A DNA stretch of 64,000 nucleotides, from contig NZ_JAGIBG010000004.1 in the NCBI RefSeq assembly GCF_017744435.1, positions 181,880 through 245,879 of the forward strand, written 5' to 3'. Positions 27,051-35,817 of the stretch are shown here, one piece after another. Each line of letters begins with the position of its first letter. The first letter of the stretch is position 1. This DNA is from Pseudomonas sp. GTDB lineage: Bacteria; Pseudomonadota; Gammaproteobacteria; Pseudomonadales; Pseudomonadaceae. The translations under genes and the position numbers were made by a program. Under the pieces are notes generated by a model. It did no database searches and was not told where the DNA came from. It worked only from the letters and a program-made list of their open reading frames with translations.

Positions 27051-27491
27051 TCAGCGCTGCCAGTTGTGGTCGCCTCCACGCCCACGGTCTGACTGGCGAT
27101 CATTGTCCCCGCGGTTATTGGAATGCCAGCGATCATGCTGGTAACGCTGGCTGCCATCGCGATAGTCATTGCGGTCGCGATCCCGTCCATAGTTATTGCG
27201 CTGGCGATTGCCATAGTCGTATCGCGGGTTGCCGTGCCACTGGTTCATCCCCGGCTGTGGATTGGGCCGGTAATAAGGCGCCGGAGCCGGCCGGTAGTAA
27301 CGGGGTGCAGGCTGGTAGTAGTAACGCGTCTGTGGCGTTACATAGTAGCGGTCATAGCGGTAATACCCCGGCGTTACGTAGCGATCGGTGGTGTAGTAAT
27401 CCGAACGGTAATAGTCACCGCCCTCGTAGTAGGGCGCGCAGGCGGACGTCATCAGACCCAGCAGGGCGATTAACAGAATTCGATAGGACAT
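27051..27491 (-). CDS. Tyr/Arg/Asn-rich putative lipoprotein
   Basis: 146 aa. N-terminal signal (MSYRILLIALLGLMTSAC) with a Cys at residue 18 that could be lipidated. The mature part is low complexity: tyrosine-rich first half (YYEGGDYYRSDYY, RYYYQPAPRYYRPAPAPYY), then Asn/Arg/Asp-rich tail (NRQRNNYGRDRDRNDY, NNRGDNDRQSDRG). No catalytic fold is visible. It lies 6 nt from the convergent crotonase gene. Likely a cell-envelope protein of unknown role. Confidence 0.7.
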   Translation of the reverse strand: MSYRILLIALLGLMTSACAPYYEGGDYYRSDYYTTDRYVTPGYYRYDRYYVTPQTRYYYQPAPRYYRPAPAPYYRPNPQPGMNQWHGNPRYDYGNRQRNNYGRDRDRNDYRDGSQRYQHDRWHSNNRGDNDRQSDRGRGGDHNWQR

Positions 27492-27703
27492 GGCGGCCTC
27501 CTGGACCGCAGAGGTGCTCGAACAGCGGCGCTGGCGAGCGTCGACGCAAATGCGTTCATCGACACTGAATCAGACAACGGCGCCAAGGTGCAGTGCCATT
27601 TCAGCAACAAATTGATACAGGTCGAAATAACCATTAAAAACATGCAGTCATTTGCCTGTCATCTCACTAGAATGAGCGCCTCGGCACACATCACGGGAAG
27701 ATC

Positions 27704-29194
27704 ATGCCTTCACGCTCCGCCCTGTTTTCACAGCGCTCGCTGATCCTCGCCCTGCTGCTGTTGCTGACCTGCGGCTTCCTCGCCACATCGCTGATCAGCT
27801 ATTTCGCCTCGCGCAGCGCGATCCGCGACGGCATCGTCAATACCGAGCTGCCGCTGACCTCCGATACCGTCTATTCGGAAATCCAGAAAGACCTGATCCG
27901 CCCGGTGTTGATCGCCTCGATGATGGCCCAGGACACCTTCCTGCGCGACTGGGTGCTGGCGGGTGAACAGGACACCCAGCGCATCACTCGCTTTCTCGGC
28001 GAGGTCATGGGCAAGCAGGACACCTTCACCTCGTTCTTCGTCTCCGACCGCACCCTCACCTACTACCAGGCCAAGGGCGTGCTCAAACACGTGGTACCGA
28101 ACACCTGGCGCGACGCCTGGTACTTCCGCCTGCGCGAGATGAAAACGCCGTATGAGATCAACGTCGACCTGGACATGGCCAACCAGGACAACCTGACGGT
28201 GTTCATCAACTACCGGGTGCTGGACTATCAGCAGCGCTTCATCGGTGCCACCGGCGTGGGCCTGAGCGTGGACGCGGTGATCAAGCTGATCGACAAGTAC
28301 CAGCGCCGCTACCAGCGCTCGGTGTTCTTCACCGACGCCAAGGGCAAGGTCATTCTGACCGGCTCGGAGGGTGGCCCGCATGGCCTGAAGGTCGGGCAAC
28401 CCTTGAGCGACAATGCCGACCTGAGCGATTTGCTGGCGCAGCGCCCGACGCCCACCGAGGGCAGCCACGAGTACCAGGACAGCAAAGGCCACAGCCACTT
28501 CCTCAATGTGCGGCAACTGCCCGAGCTGGGCTGGTACCTGCTGGTCGACAAACGCGAGACCGGCGCCCTGGACCCTATTCGCCACTCGCTGTACCTGAAC
28601 CTGGTGATCTGCGCGATGATCACCCTGGTGGTGCTGTCGCTGCTCAACGGCATGCTCAGGCGCCACCAGGCCAGCACCGAGGCGCTGGCGACCCTCGACA
28701 GCCTGACCGGGCTGCCCAACCGGCGCAGCTTCGACCTGCTGGCCGCCCAGGCCCTGCAGGAGGCCCAGCGCGATTGCGCGCCGCTGGTCGCCCTGCTGAT
28801 CGACCTCGATCACTTCAAGGTGCTCAACGATACCCATGGCCACCTGGCAGGCGACGAAGTGCTGCGCCAGTTCGCCAACGTGCTGCAGGGCAGCCTGCGT
28901 CAGTCGGATATACTTTGCCGCTGGGGCGGAGAGGAATTCATCGTGTTGCTGCGTGAGGTCGAAGGCCGGCAGGCGATCGACGTGGCGGAGAAAATCCGCC
29001 GTCGTACCGAGCAACTGACCTTCAGCTACGAAGATCAACCTTTGCGCCTGACCACCAGTATCGGCCTCAGCGCCTTGCAGCCGGGCGACACCCTGCACGC
29101 CCTGCTGACCCGCGCCGACCGTGCGCTTTATCGTGCCAAGCAGGCCGGTCGCAACCGCGTCTGCAGCGAAACCCCCGGAACCGAACATGAATGA
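27704..29194 (+). CDS. Membrane diguanylate cyclase with Cache-type sensor
   Basis: 496 aa. Transmembrane helices about 13-33 and 293-313 enclose a periplasmic double-Cache-like sensor (about 35-290). C-terminal GGDEF domain begins LDSLTGLPNRRSF; active-site motif is GGEEF (408-412), a functional variant, and an RxxD inhibitory site (R399-D402, RQSD) is intact, so product inhibition by c-di-GMP is expected. Stop overlaps the next gene's start by 8 bp. Ligand unknown. Confidence 0.92.
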   Translation: MPSRSALFSQRSLILALLLLLTCGFLATSLISYFASRSAIRDGIVNTELPLTSDTVYSEIQKDLIRPVLIASMMAQDTFLRDWVLAGEQDTQRITRFLGEVMGKQDTFTSFFVSDRTLTYYQAKGVLKHVVPNTWRDAWYFRLREMKTPYEINVDLDMANQDNLTVFINYRVLDYQQRFIGATGVGLSVDAVIKLIDKYQRRYQRSVFFTDAKGKVILTGSEGGPHGLKVGQPLSDNADLSDLLAQRPTPTEGSHEYQDSKGHSHFLNVRQLPELGWYLLVDKRETGALDPIRHSLYLNLVICAMITLVVLSLLNGMLRRHQASTEALATLDSLTGLPNRRSFDLLAAQALQEAQRDCAPLVALLIDLDHFKVLNDTHGHLAGDEVLRQFANVLQGSLRQSDILCRWGGEEFIVLLREVEGRQAIDVAEKIRRRTEQLTFSYEDQPLRLTTSIGLSALQPGDTLHALLTRADRALYRAKQAGRNRVCSETPGTEHE

Positions 29195-29420
29195 CAGCCA
29201 GCACTGCCCCGCCTGTGGCGCCCTCAACCAGTGCAGCCTGGCCGACCCGCGCAGTGCCACCCAGGCCTGTTGGTGCTACGGCGTGACCATCGACCCCGCC
29301 GTGCTCCAGGCCCTGCCTGCCGAACTGCGCGACAAGGCCTGCCTGTGCCCGCGCTGCGCCGCCGTGGAAGATCAACTTGTGGGAGCGGGCGCGCCCGCGA
29401 AGAAGCCGGCACCGCTCTAA
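29187..29420 (+). CDS. Cysteine-rich CWC-family protein
   Basis: 77 aa. Two CxxC pairs plus extra Cys (HCPACGALNQCSLAD..QACWCYGVT..ACLCPRCAA), the CWC zinc-binding pattern. ATG 29187 overlaps the diguanylate cyclase stop; a longer in-frame reading inside that gene is rejected. The last 14 residues (LVGAGAPAKKPAPL) and the stop are encoded by a REP element (29377-29410). Role unknown; translational coupling to the cyclase is likely. Confidence 0.8.
   Translation: MNDSQHCPACGALNQCSLADPRSATQACWCYGVTIDPAVLQALPAELRDKACLCPRCAAVEDQLVGAGAPAKKPAPL
29377..29410. repeat. Single REP unit inside a coding region
   Basis: CTTGTGGGAGCGGGCGCGCC...AGAAGCCGGC matches one REP unit. It overlaps the 3' end of the CWC gene and supplies its C-terminal codons. 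No inverted partner follows. Confidence 0.85.
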
Positions 29421-29467
29421 AGTGAAAAACCGCTAAACTGCGCCTCCATTTCACCTTGCCTGCTGCC

Positions 29468-30160
29468 ATGCGCCTCGACCGCTTCCTCGCCAACCTGCCC
29501 TGCTACAACCGCCAGCAAGTGCGCCTGCTGCTGGTGCAGCGCCGTGTGCGCCTGGACGGCGAACTGGTCAGCGATCCCAAAGCCGAGGTCCGCGAATTCA
29601 GCCGCGTCGAAGTCGACGATCAACTGCTGCAGGCCGGCCGCCCTGCGCGCTACCTGATGCTGCACAAGCCCACTGGCTGCGTCAGCGCCACGCAAGACCC
29701 GCAGCACCGCACCGTGCTCGACCTGCTGCCCTGCGAATTGCGCGACGACCTGCACATCGCCGGGCGCCTGGATTTCAACACCACTGGCCTGATGATCCTG
29801 ACCAACGATGGCCAGTGGTCGCGGCGCCTGACCCAGCCGGCCACCAAGCTGCCCAAGCATTACCTGGTGCAAACCGAAGACGAGATTGGCGCGCACTATG
29901 TCGCCAAGTTCAGCGAAGGGTTCTACTTCGCCTTCGAAGACCTGACCACCCTGCCCGCCCGACTCGACATCCTCGGCCCGCGTCAGGCACGGCTGGCAAT
30001 CGTCGAAGGGCGCTATCACCAGGTCAAGCGCATGTTCGGCCATTTCGACAACAAGGTGGTCGGCCTGCATCGCGAAAGCATGGGTACGATCCGCCTCGAT
30101 CCGGGCCTGCAACCCGGCGAATTCAGGGCCCTGACGGCGGATGAAATCGCCTCGGTCTGA
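29468..30160 (+). CDS. rsuA: 16S rRNA pseudouridine(516) synthase
   Basis: 230 aa. S4-like N-terminal domain (MRLDRFLANLPCYNRQQVRLLLVQRRVRLDG) and RsuA catalytic domain with D102 in GRLDFNTTGLMILTNDG, YLMLHKPTGCVSAT and GRYHQVKRMFG. D102 coincides with the E. coli catalytic residue. Start ATG 29468 chosen over an in-frame ATG four codons upstream because it begins the S4 motif. Confidence 0.92.
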   Translation: MRLDRFLANLPCYNRQQVRLLLVQRRVRLDGELVSDPKAEVREFSRVEVDDQLLQAGRPARYLMLHKPTGCVSATQDPQHRTVLDLLPCELRDDLHIAGRLDFNTTGLMILTNDGQWSRRLTQPATKLPKHYLVQTEDEIGAHYVAKFSEGFYFAFEDLTTLPARLDILGPRQARLAIVEGRYHQVKRMFGHFDNKVVGLHRESMGTIRLDPGLQPGEFRALTADEIASV

Positions 30161-30493
30161 ATGCCGTAATACAGGCATACGACCGCTGAGCGGCCCGAGT
30201 CACAAATTTGCGCAAACGGCACTTGCGCGATCTCCGACCCACTGCTTGACTCCTAACTCGTCAGTCCGCGAGTGACCAACCAGTCACGCCTGCAGTTCAT
30301 GACACCTTTTGCCGGCCACCCAAAGCCCAGATGCCTTGGGGCACGGCAGATTGCCCGCCAAAACAATATCGTCGACACGTGTGCCAAGGATCGACACAGG
30401 GCCCCCCGATTTATTCAGGCGAATGCCTACCTGTCATAAAGAACGTGCACCCTAGGTGACGCGATTACCCTTTTTGCGCCAGGAGTCGATGAC
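30161..30493. promoter_or_regulatory. rsuA-phaG intergenic region
   Basis: 333 bp with no gene. It contains a small dyad CCGCT-G-AGCGG (30183-30193) soon after rsuA, a 5-bp dyad GTGAC-CAACCA-GTCAC (30272-30287), and an AGGAG Shine-Dalgarno about 9 nt before the phaG ATG. It must hold the phaG promoter; I could not identify its elements with confidence. Confidence 0.5.
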
Positions 30494-31381
30494 ATGAGGC
30501 CAGAAATCGCTGTACTTGATATCCAAGGTCAGTATCGGGTTTACACGGAGTTCTATCGCGCGGATGCGGCCGAGAAGACGATCATACTGATCAATGGGTC
30601 GCTGGCCACCACGGCCTCGTTCGCCCAGACGGTGCGTAACCTGCACCCGCAATTCAACGTTGTGCTGTACGACCAGCCGTATGCCGGCAAGTCCAAGCCG
30701 CACAACCGCCAGGAACGCCTGATCAGCAAGGAGGACGAGGCGCAGATCCTTCTCGAACTGATCGAGCGGTTCCAGTGCGACCACGTCATGTCCTTCTCCT
30801 GGGGCGGTGCCTGCACCCTGCTGGCGCTGGCGCACCAGCCGCGGATGGTGAAGAAGGCGGTGGTCAGCTCGTTCTCGCCGGTGATCAACGAACCGATGCG
30901 CGACTACCTTGAGCGTGGTTGCAAGTACCTGGCCGCCTGCGATCGCTACCAGGTCGGCAACCTGGTCAACGACACCATCGGCAAGTACCTGCCATCACTG
31001 TTCAAGCGCTTCAACTACCGGCATGTCAGCGGCCTGGACAGCCACGAGTACGCGCAGATGCACTTCCACATCAATGAAGTGCTGCAGCGTGACCTGCAGC
31101 GGGCACTGAATGGCGCGCGCAACATCGACATCCCGGTGCTGTTCATCAACGGTGACCGCGACGAGTACACCACCGTCGAAGATGCCCGCGAGTTCGGCAA
31201 GCATGTGGGCAACAGCCAGTTCAGCGTGATCCGCGACGCGGGCCACTTCCTTGACATGGAGAACAAGGCAGCCTGTGAAGACACCCGCAATGTCATGCTC
31301 GGTTTCCTCAAGCCGACCGTGCGCGAGTCCCGTCAACGCAGTAACCCATACATCCAGGGGCAGCATGCATTGGCCATCTGA
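30494..31381 (+). CDS. phaG: (R)-3-hydroxydecanoyl-ACP:CoA transacylase/thioesterase PhaG
   Basis: 295 aa alpha/beta-hydrolase fold protein that links de novo fatty acid synthesis to medium-chain-length polyhydroxyalkanoate formation by releasing or transferring (R)-3-hydroxyacyl groups from ACP. Length and sequence (MRPEIAVLDIQGQYRVYTEF...YIQGQHALAI) are nearly those of P. putida PhaG. Nucleophile-elbow S102 in FSWGGA, D60 in LYDQPY, HX4D motif H177-D182 and H251 in RDAGHFLD. Own promoter; monocistronic. Confidence 0.95.
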   Translation: MRPEIAVLDIQGQYRVYTEFYRADAAEKTIILINGSLATTASFAQTVRNLHPQFNVVLYDQPYAGKSKPHNRQERLISKEDEAQILLELIERFQCDHVMSFSWGGACTLLALAHQPRMVKKAVVSSFSPVINEPMRDYLERGCKYLAACDRYQVGNLVNDTIGKYLPSLFKRFNYRHVSGLDSHEYAQMHFHINEVLQRDLQRALNGARNIDIPVLFINGDRDEYTTVEDAREFGKHVGNSQFSVIRDAGHFLDMENKAACEDTRNVMLGFLKPTVRESRQRSNPYIQGQHALAI

Positions 31382-31492
31382 GCGCATCGGCGTCCCGTAC
31401 CCCACACCCGCAGGTCATGGGGCGCCGACAAGCTTTTTTATAACTTGGGCTTCTAATTCAGAGAGGGTTCTGGTAAAAAGTCCAGCGCAGAT

Positions 31493-31566
31493 GCGGGTAT
31501 AGTTTAGTGGCAAAACGAAAGCTTCCCAAGCTTTAGTTGAGGGTTCGATTCCCTCTACCCGCTCCA
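31493..31566 (+). tRNA. tRNA-Gly (anticodon CCC)
   Basis: 74 nt. Acceptor GCGGGTA/TACCCGC, anticodon stem AAAGC/GCTTT with loop TTCCCAA (anticodon CCC, reads GGG), T-arm AGGGT-TCGATTC-CCTCT, encoded TCCA end giving CCA. The cloverleaf folds without mismatches. Confidence 0.96.
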
Positions 31567-31612
31567 CACATTGCATTCCCCCGCATGGCGTTCCAGCAAC
31601 GTCATCGCTGTC

Positions 31613-31637
31613 AAAAGGAGCCCACGGCTCCTTTTTT
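31613..31637 (+). terminator. Rho-independent terminator after tRNA-Gly
   Basis: GGAGCC-CAC-GGCTCC (31617-31631) with preceding AAAA and following TTTTTT, 47 nt past the tRNA. Confidence 0.88.
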
Positions 31638-31766
31638 CGTTTCTGCCCTTTCATTGATATGGCCCATGGCCGCGTTCGACGCCTTCGTCTTCAATTCGCT
31701 TGCAAGCGAAACGGCTTGGGGCGCATATGCTTCATGGATCCGTGAAACATTTTGAAAGGACGACAC

Positions 31767-33497
31767 ATGTTTCTCTCCCGCTGGCTGCCCGGCCTTGCCA
31801 ACCTGTTGCATTACCGCCGTGAATGGTTCCATGCCGACCTGCAGGCCGGGCTGTCGGTGGCGGCGATCCAGATCCCCATCGCCATTGCCTACGCCCAGAT
31901 CGTCGGCCTGCCGCCGCAATACGGCCTGTATGCCTGCGTGCTGCCGATGATGGTCTATGCCCTGATCGGCAGCTCACGGCAGTTGATGGTCGGCCCCGAC
32001 GCCGCCACCTGCGCCATGATCGGCGGCGCCGTGGCGCCACTGGCCATGGGCGACCCGCAGCGCATCGCCGAACTCTCGGTGATCGTCACCGTGCTGGTCG
32101 GGGTGATGCTGATTGTCGCCGGTGTGGCGCGCGCCGGGTTCATCGCCAGCTTCTTCTCGCGCCCGATCCTGATCGGTTACCTCAACGGTATCGGCTTGAG
32201 CCTTATTGCCGGGCAACTGTCGAAGGTCGTGGGGTTCAAGATCGAGGGGGACGGCTTCATCCTCAGCCTGGTGAATTTCTTCCAACGCCTGAACGAGATC
32301 CACTGGATGACCCTGGCGATAGGCCTGGCCGGGCTGGCACTGCTGATCGTGCTGCCGCGCCGCTACCCTCGCCTGCCGGCGGCCCTGGTGACCGTGGCAG
32401 TCTTTACCTTGCTGGTCGGCCTGCTTGGCCTGGACCGTTTTGGCGTCGCCATCCTCGGGCCGGTGCCGTCCGGCATCCCCAAGCTCGCCTGGCCCCACAG
32501 CAACCTGAACGAAACCAAAAGCCTGCTGCGCGATGCCTTGGGTATCGCCACCGTGAGCTTCTGCAGCGCCATGCTCACCGCGCGCAGCTTTGCCGCAAGG
32601 CACGGCTATGCGATCAACGCCAACCATGAATTCGTCGCCCTTGGCGTGAGCAACCTGGCCGCCGGCATTTCCCAGGGTTTTGCCATCAGCGGCGCCGACT
32701 CGCGCACAGCGGTCAATGACATGGTCGGCGGCAAGAGCCAGCTGGTCGGCATTATCGCGGCACTGGTCATCGCCCTGATCCTGCTGTTCTTCACCGCACC
32801 GATGGCGTTGATCCCCCAGGCGGTACTGGGTGCGGTGCTGCTGATGGCAGGCTGGGGCCTGATCGACATCAAGTCGCTGGGCAGGATAAGACGCCTGAGC
32901 CGCTTCGAGTTCTGGCTTTGCCTGCTGACCACGGTCGGTGTGCTCGGCCTGGGCGTACTGCCGGGCATCGTGTTTGCCGTGACCCTGGCGATCCTGCGCC
33001 TGCTCTATACCATCTACCAACCCACCGACGCCGTGCTCGGCTGGCTGCCGGGCATCGAAGGCCAGGTCGACATCCGCAAGAACAAGGATGCCCGCACGGT
33101 GCCCGGCCTGGTGGTGTACCGCTTCGACGACGCAATCCTGTTCTTCAACGCCGACTACTTCAAGATGCGCCTGCTCGAAGCGGTGCAGAGTCAGGCCCAG
33201 CCCCAGGCGGTACTGTTCGATGCGGAAGCGGTGAGCAGCATCGACGTCAGCGGCATTGCCGCCCTGCGCGAGGTGCGCGACACCCTGACAGCGCAGGGCA
33301 TCCACTTCGCCATCGCCCGTGCCCGGGGTACTTTCCTGCGCATGCTGGTGCGCTCGGGGATGGCGCGGGAGATGGAAGAAAAGTTGCTGTTTGGCTCGGT
33401 AAGGGCGGGGATTCGGGCTTATCGGGTTTGGCGGAACAGGAGTCGCAAGGCGCCAGAGGCCGAACAAAAGCCACTGGCGAGTCAGGACAATCAATAA
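31767..33497 (+). CDS. SulP-family anion permease with STAS domain
   Basis: 576 aa. About 11 membrane segments; family motif region GPDAATCAMIGGAVAP and the SLC26/SulP N-terminal signature QIVGLPPQYGLYACVLP. Cytoplasmic STAS domain about 435-550 with AVSSIDVSGIAAL. Start ATG 31767 (MFLSRWLPGL) with GAAAGGA upstream. Annotated substrates vary (sulfate, bicarbonate, dicarboxylate); nothing nearby decides. Its 3' end overlaps the convergent phosphodiesterase gene by 7 bp. Confidence 0.9.
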   Translation: MFLSRWLPGLANLLHYRREWFHADLQAGLSVAAIQIPIAIAYAQIVGLPPQYGLYACVLPMMVYALIGSSRQLMVGPDAATCAMIGGAVAPLAMGDPQRIAELSVIVTVLVGVMLIVAGVARAGFIASFFSRPILIGYLNGIGLSLIAGQLSKVVGFKIEGDGFILSLVNFFQRLNEIHWMTLAIGLAGLALLIVLPRRYPRLPAALVTVAVFTLLVGLLGLDRFGVAILGPVPSGIPKLAWPHSNLNETKSLLRDALGIATVSFCSAMLTARSFAARHGYAINANHEFVALGVSNLAAGISQGFAISGADSRTAVNDMVGGKSQLVGIIAALVIALILLFFTAPMALIPQAVLGAVLLMAGWGLIDIKSLGRIRRLSRFEFWLCLLTTVGVLGLGVLPGIVFAVTLAILRLLYTIYQPTDAVLGWLPGIEGQVDIRKNKDARTVPGLVVYRFDDAILFFNADYFKMRLLEAVQSQAQPQAVLFDAEAVSSIDVSGIAALREVRDTLTAQGIHFAIARARGTFLRMLVRSGMAREMEEKLLFGSVRAGIRAYRVWRNRSRKAPEAEQKPLASQDNQ

Positions 33498-34561
33498 CCC
33501 AAAGCTTCCAGCAGTTCGGGTTCGGTGCGCTTCAGAGGTCGCTGCAGGAAGCGCAACAGCTCAGCGGACCGATTGGTGAAGATCCCGTCGACACCGGACT
33601 GCATGGCCTTGTCGAAATCGACCCTGTCGTCGAGTGTGTAGACGTGAACCAACAACCCGCGCTCGTGATTGGCCTGGTTCATCCACGGCTGGATCAGGTC
33701 GCTGTAGCTCTGCTCGCCCAGATGAGTGCGCGTGGCTGACGGGCCGGTACCGATTGCGCCCTCCTGCCTTGCATGGTCGAGCCAGCGCATGAACTCCGCC
33801 TTGTCCTTGGGCTGTTGGCGCGCATAGAAAGCGGCCTTGTCCTGCTCGCCTGACTGGGCGAAATCCTGCCCGGATGCCGATGCGATGCCATTGTTGCCCA
33901 CCCACAACAAGAGGATCTTCGGCACCTGCGGCATCGCTTCGTGCAGCAACTTGAGGCTGTTGCGGTCGAACGTCTGCAACACGACCCGCCCCGGCCGATC
34001 AAGCCAGCCACGGGCTTCGAGGCGTGCCTTCAGGTCTTTCTCGATGCCGGGGAACTGGTTGGGTACCTTGGTTTCGATATACAGCCCGGGGTGGCGGTCG
34101 GGGTTGCCTTCGGCGATGTCGATGACTTCGTCCAAGGTCAGTATCGGCAACTTTTCGAACGACTGACGGGCACGCTTCGGGTAGGCCTGGTTGAACCAGC
34201 TGCCGGCATCCAGCGACTTCAGCTCAGCCAGGGTGAAGGCACTGACCGGGCTTTTCGCACGCTCGGGAAATCGCTCGGCGACGTTGCTGGTGCGCGACAG
34301 CTCATCATCGTGGACTACCACCAGCACGCCATCGCGGGTGCGTTGCAGGTCGAGTTCCAGGTAATCGGCGCCCAGCTCGCGGGCCAGCAGGTAGGCGGGT
34401 GTGGTGGATTCGGGGGCATCGTAGGAAGCGCCGCGATGGGCGATCACGGCCGGGTAAGGAATGCCTTGGGCAGCGGCCAAGGTCTTGCCATCAGTGGCTG
34501 AGGCCAGTGCAGCCGAGAACAGCGTGCTCAGGGCCAGGGTGCGGAGCAGCGGGTTGCGCAT
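33491..34561 (-). CDS. Periplasmic glycerophosphodiester phosphodiesterase (GlpQ-like)
   Basis: 356 aa. Signal peptide MRNPLLRTLALSTLFSAALASA. GDPD domain with HRG (VIAHRGASYDAPE), metal-ligand ExD (YLELDLQRTRDG) and HDD (VVVHDDELSRTSN), later YIETK. Hydrolyses glycerophosphodiesters to glycerol-3-phosphate and alcohol for phosphate or carbon use. Start ATG 34561 with AGAGGA about 9 nt upstream; the upstream in-frame codons are REP sequence. Confidence 0.92.
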   Translation of the reverse strand: MRNPLLRTLALSTLFSAALASATDGKTLAAAQGIPYPAVIAHRGASYDAPESTTPAYLLARELGADYLELDLQRTRDGVLVVVHDDELSRTSNVAERFPERAKSPVSAFTLAELKSLDAGSWFNQAYPKRARQSFEKLPILTLDEVIDIAEGNPDRHPGLYIETKVPNQFPGIEKDLKARLEARGWLDRPGRVVLQTFDRNSLKLLHEAMPQVPKILLLWVGNNGIASASGQDFAQSGEQDKAAFYARQQPKDKAEFMRWLDHARQEGAIGTGPSATRTHLGEQSYSDLIQPWMNQANHERGLLVHVYTLDDRVDFDKAMQSGVDGIFTNRSAELLRFLQRPLKRTEPELLEALGY

Positions 34562-34603
34562 GGAGAAGTCCTCTTTCGTCCTGCGGGCCTTGTGCTGCCT
34601 GTT

Positions 34604-34707
34604 CTGGCCTCTTCGCGGGTAAACCCGCTCCCACAGGATTTCCACTTGCTTAAGAGCTGTGCGATATCTGTGGGAGCGGGTTTACCCGCGAAGAGGCCGG
34701 AACAGGC
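34604..34707. repeat. REP inverted pair
   Basis: Units about 34604-34637 and 34667-34700, inverted, with flanking GCCTGTTC/GAACAGGC also complementary. Lies between divergent genes (phosphodiesterase and DUF4917), close to both start sites, an unusual place for a REP. Confidence 0.92.
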
Positions 34708-34800
34708 AATACAAGGCGGTAATGTAAGCACCAACCCTCGCACACCTTGCATGACATGCTAAAGTCCCCGCCGTTTCCCGCACCACCGAACGGACCGCAC

Positions 34801-35811
34801 ATGCCAGCTCTCGACGCCCGCCTCGCCACTTGGCCAGACCTCAACCAGCGCCACCCCTGCACAGCCCTTCTGCTGGGCAACGGCGCCAGTCGCGCACTGT
34901 GGAAACCGTTCGGCTACTTCTCGCTGTACGAGGAAGCCCAGCGTGCCGGGCGCAAGAAAGGCCTGGCGATCAGTGACCAGGCCCTGTTCAAGTCGCTGGG
35001 CACCGAGCTGTTCGAGCCGGTACTGAGCATCCTCAACCACACCGTGCGCGCCAACGCCGCCCTGGCCATCAATTCCACCGCGCCGTTGAACCGCTACTAC
35101 TCGATCAAGGAAGGCCTGATCCACGCCATCCGCACCCTGCACCTGCCCTGGCCACTGGTGCCAGCCGCTACCCTGGCGTCGATCAACCAGGCCTTGCGCG
35201 AATACCGCAGCGTCTATACCAGCAACTACGACCTCATCCTGCCCTGGGCCCTGCAGCACAATCCGCAGGGCTTCGCCGCGCTGTTCGACGATCAAGGGTT
35301 CTTCGACGTGCGCCACACCCACAGCGAAGGCACCCGCGTGCTACACCTGCACGGCGGCCTGCACCTGCTCAAGCTGCCCGACGGCAGCACCCGCCAGCGC
35401 AGCGCCGACAGCGCCGAGTTGCTGGACGGCTTTGCCGTGAACATTCCCGGTGAAGTGCCGTTGTTCGTCAACGAAGATCGCAGCGACGAAAAACTGCGCG
35501 CCATCCGCAACTCCGACTACCTCGCCTGGGGGTTGGGCCAACTGGCACAGGAAAGCCAAGGCGTATGCCTGTTCGGGCAGCATCTGGACGGCACTGACCA
35601 GCACCTGGTCGAAGCCATTCGCCAGGCACGGCCGGCGCATCTGTCGATTGCCATCCGGCCGTTGAGCGAGGCTTCGGTGATCAACCAGAAGCAGCATTTT
35701 GTCGAGCGGTTCGGGGATATGACCGGGACGGCGCTGCACTTCTTCGATGCCAGTACACATCCGTTGGGGTTGGAGGGGTTGGCGATCGAGGTGCCGTCAG
35801 CACGTCACTGA
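34801..35811 (+). CDS. DUF4917-family protein with SIR2-like motifs
   Basis: 336 aa from ATG 34801 (MPALDARLATWPDL); in-frame ATGs at 34747 and 34756 are possible but less likely. Four motifs occur in the order used by SIR2-type NAD-binding proteins: nucleotide-binding GNGAS (about residue 23), TSNYD (about 140), LHLHGG (about 183) and FGxxLDGTDQHL near the C-terminus. No transmembrane or signal segment. It sits alone between core genes, 6 nt from a convergent methyltransferase. DUF4917 is a named family without assigned function; the SIR2 relation is my reading of motifs. Confidence 0.75.
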   Translation: MPALDARLATWPDLNQRHPCTALLLGNGASRALWKPFGYFSLYEEAQRAGRKKGLAISDQALFKSLGTELFEPVLSILNHTVRANAALAINSTAPLNRYYSIKEGLIHAIRTLHLPWPLVPAATLASINQALREYRSVYTSNYDLILPWALQHNPQGFAALFDDQGFFDVRHTHSEGTRVLHLHGGLHLLKLPDGSTRQRSADSAELLDGFAVNIPGEVPLFVNEDRSDEKLRAIRNSDYLAWGLGQLAQESQGVCLFGQHLDGTDQHLVEAIRQARPAHLSIAIRPLSEASVINQKQHFVERFGDMTGTALHFFDASTHPLGLEGLAIEVPSARH

Positions 35812-35817
35812 TTGTAA

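Noticed and set aside
30183..30193. rsuA terminator
   Set aside because: The CCGCT-G-AGCGG stem is short and lacks a T-run; not strong enough to list as a terminator.
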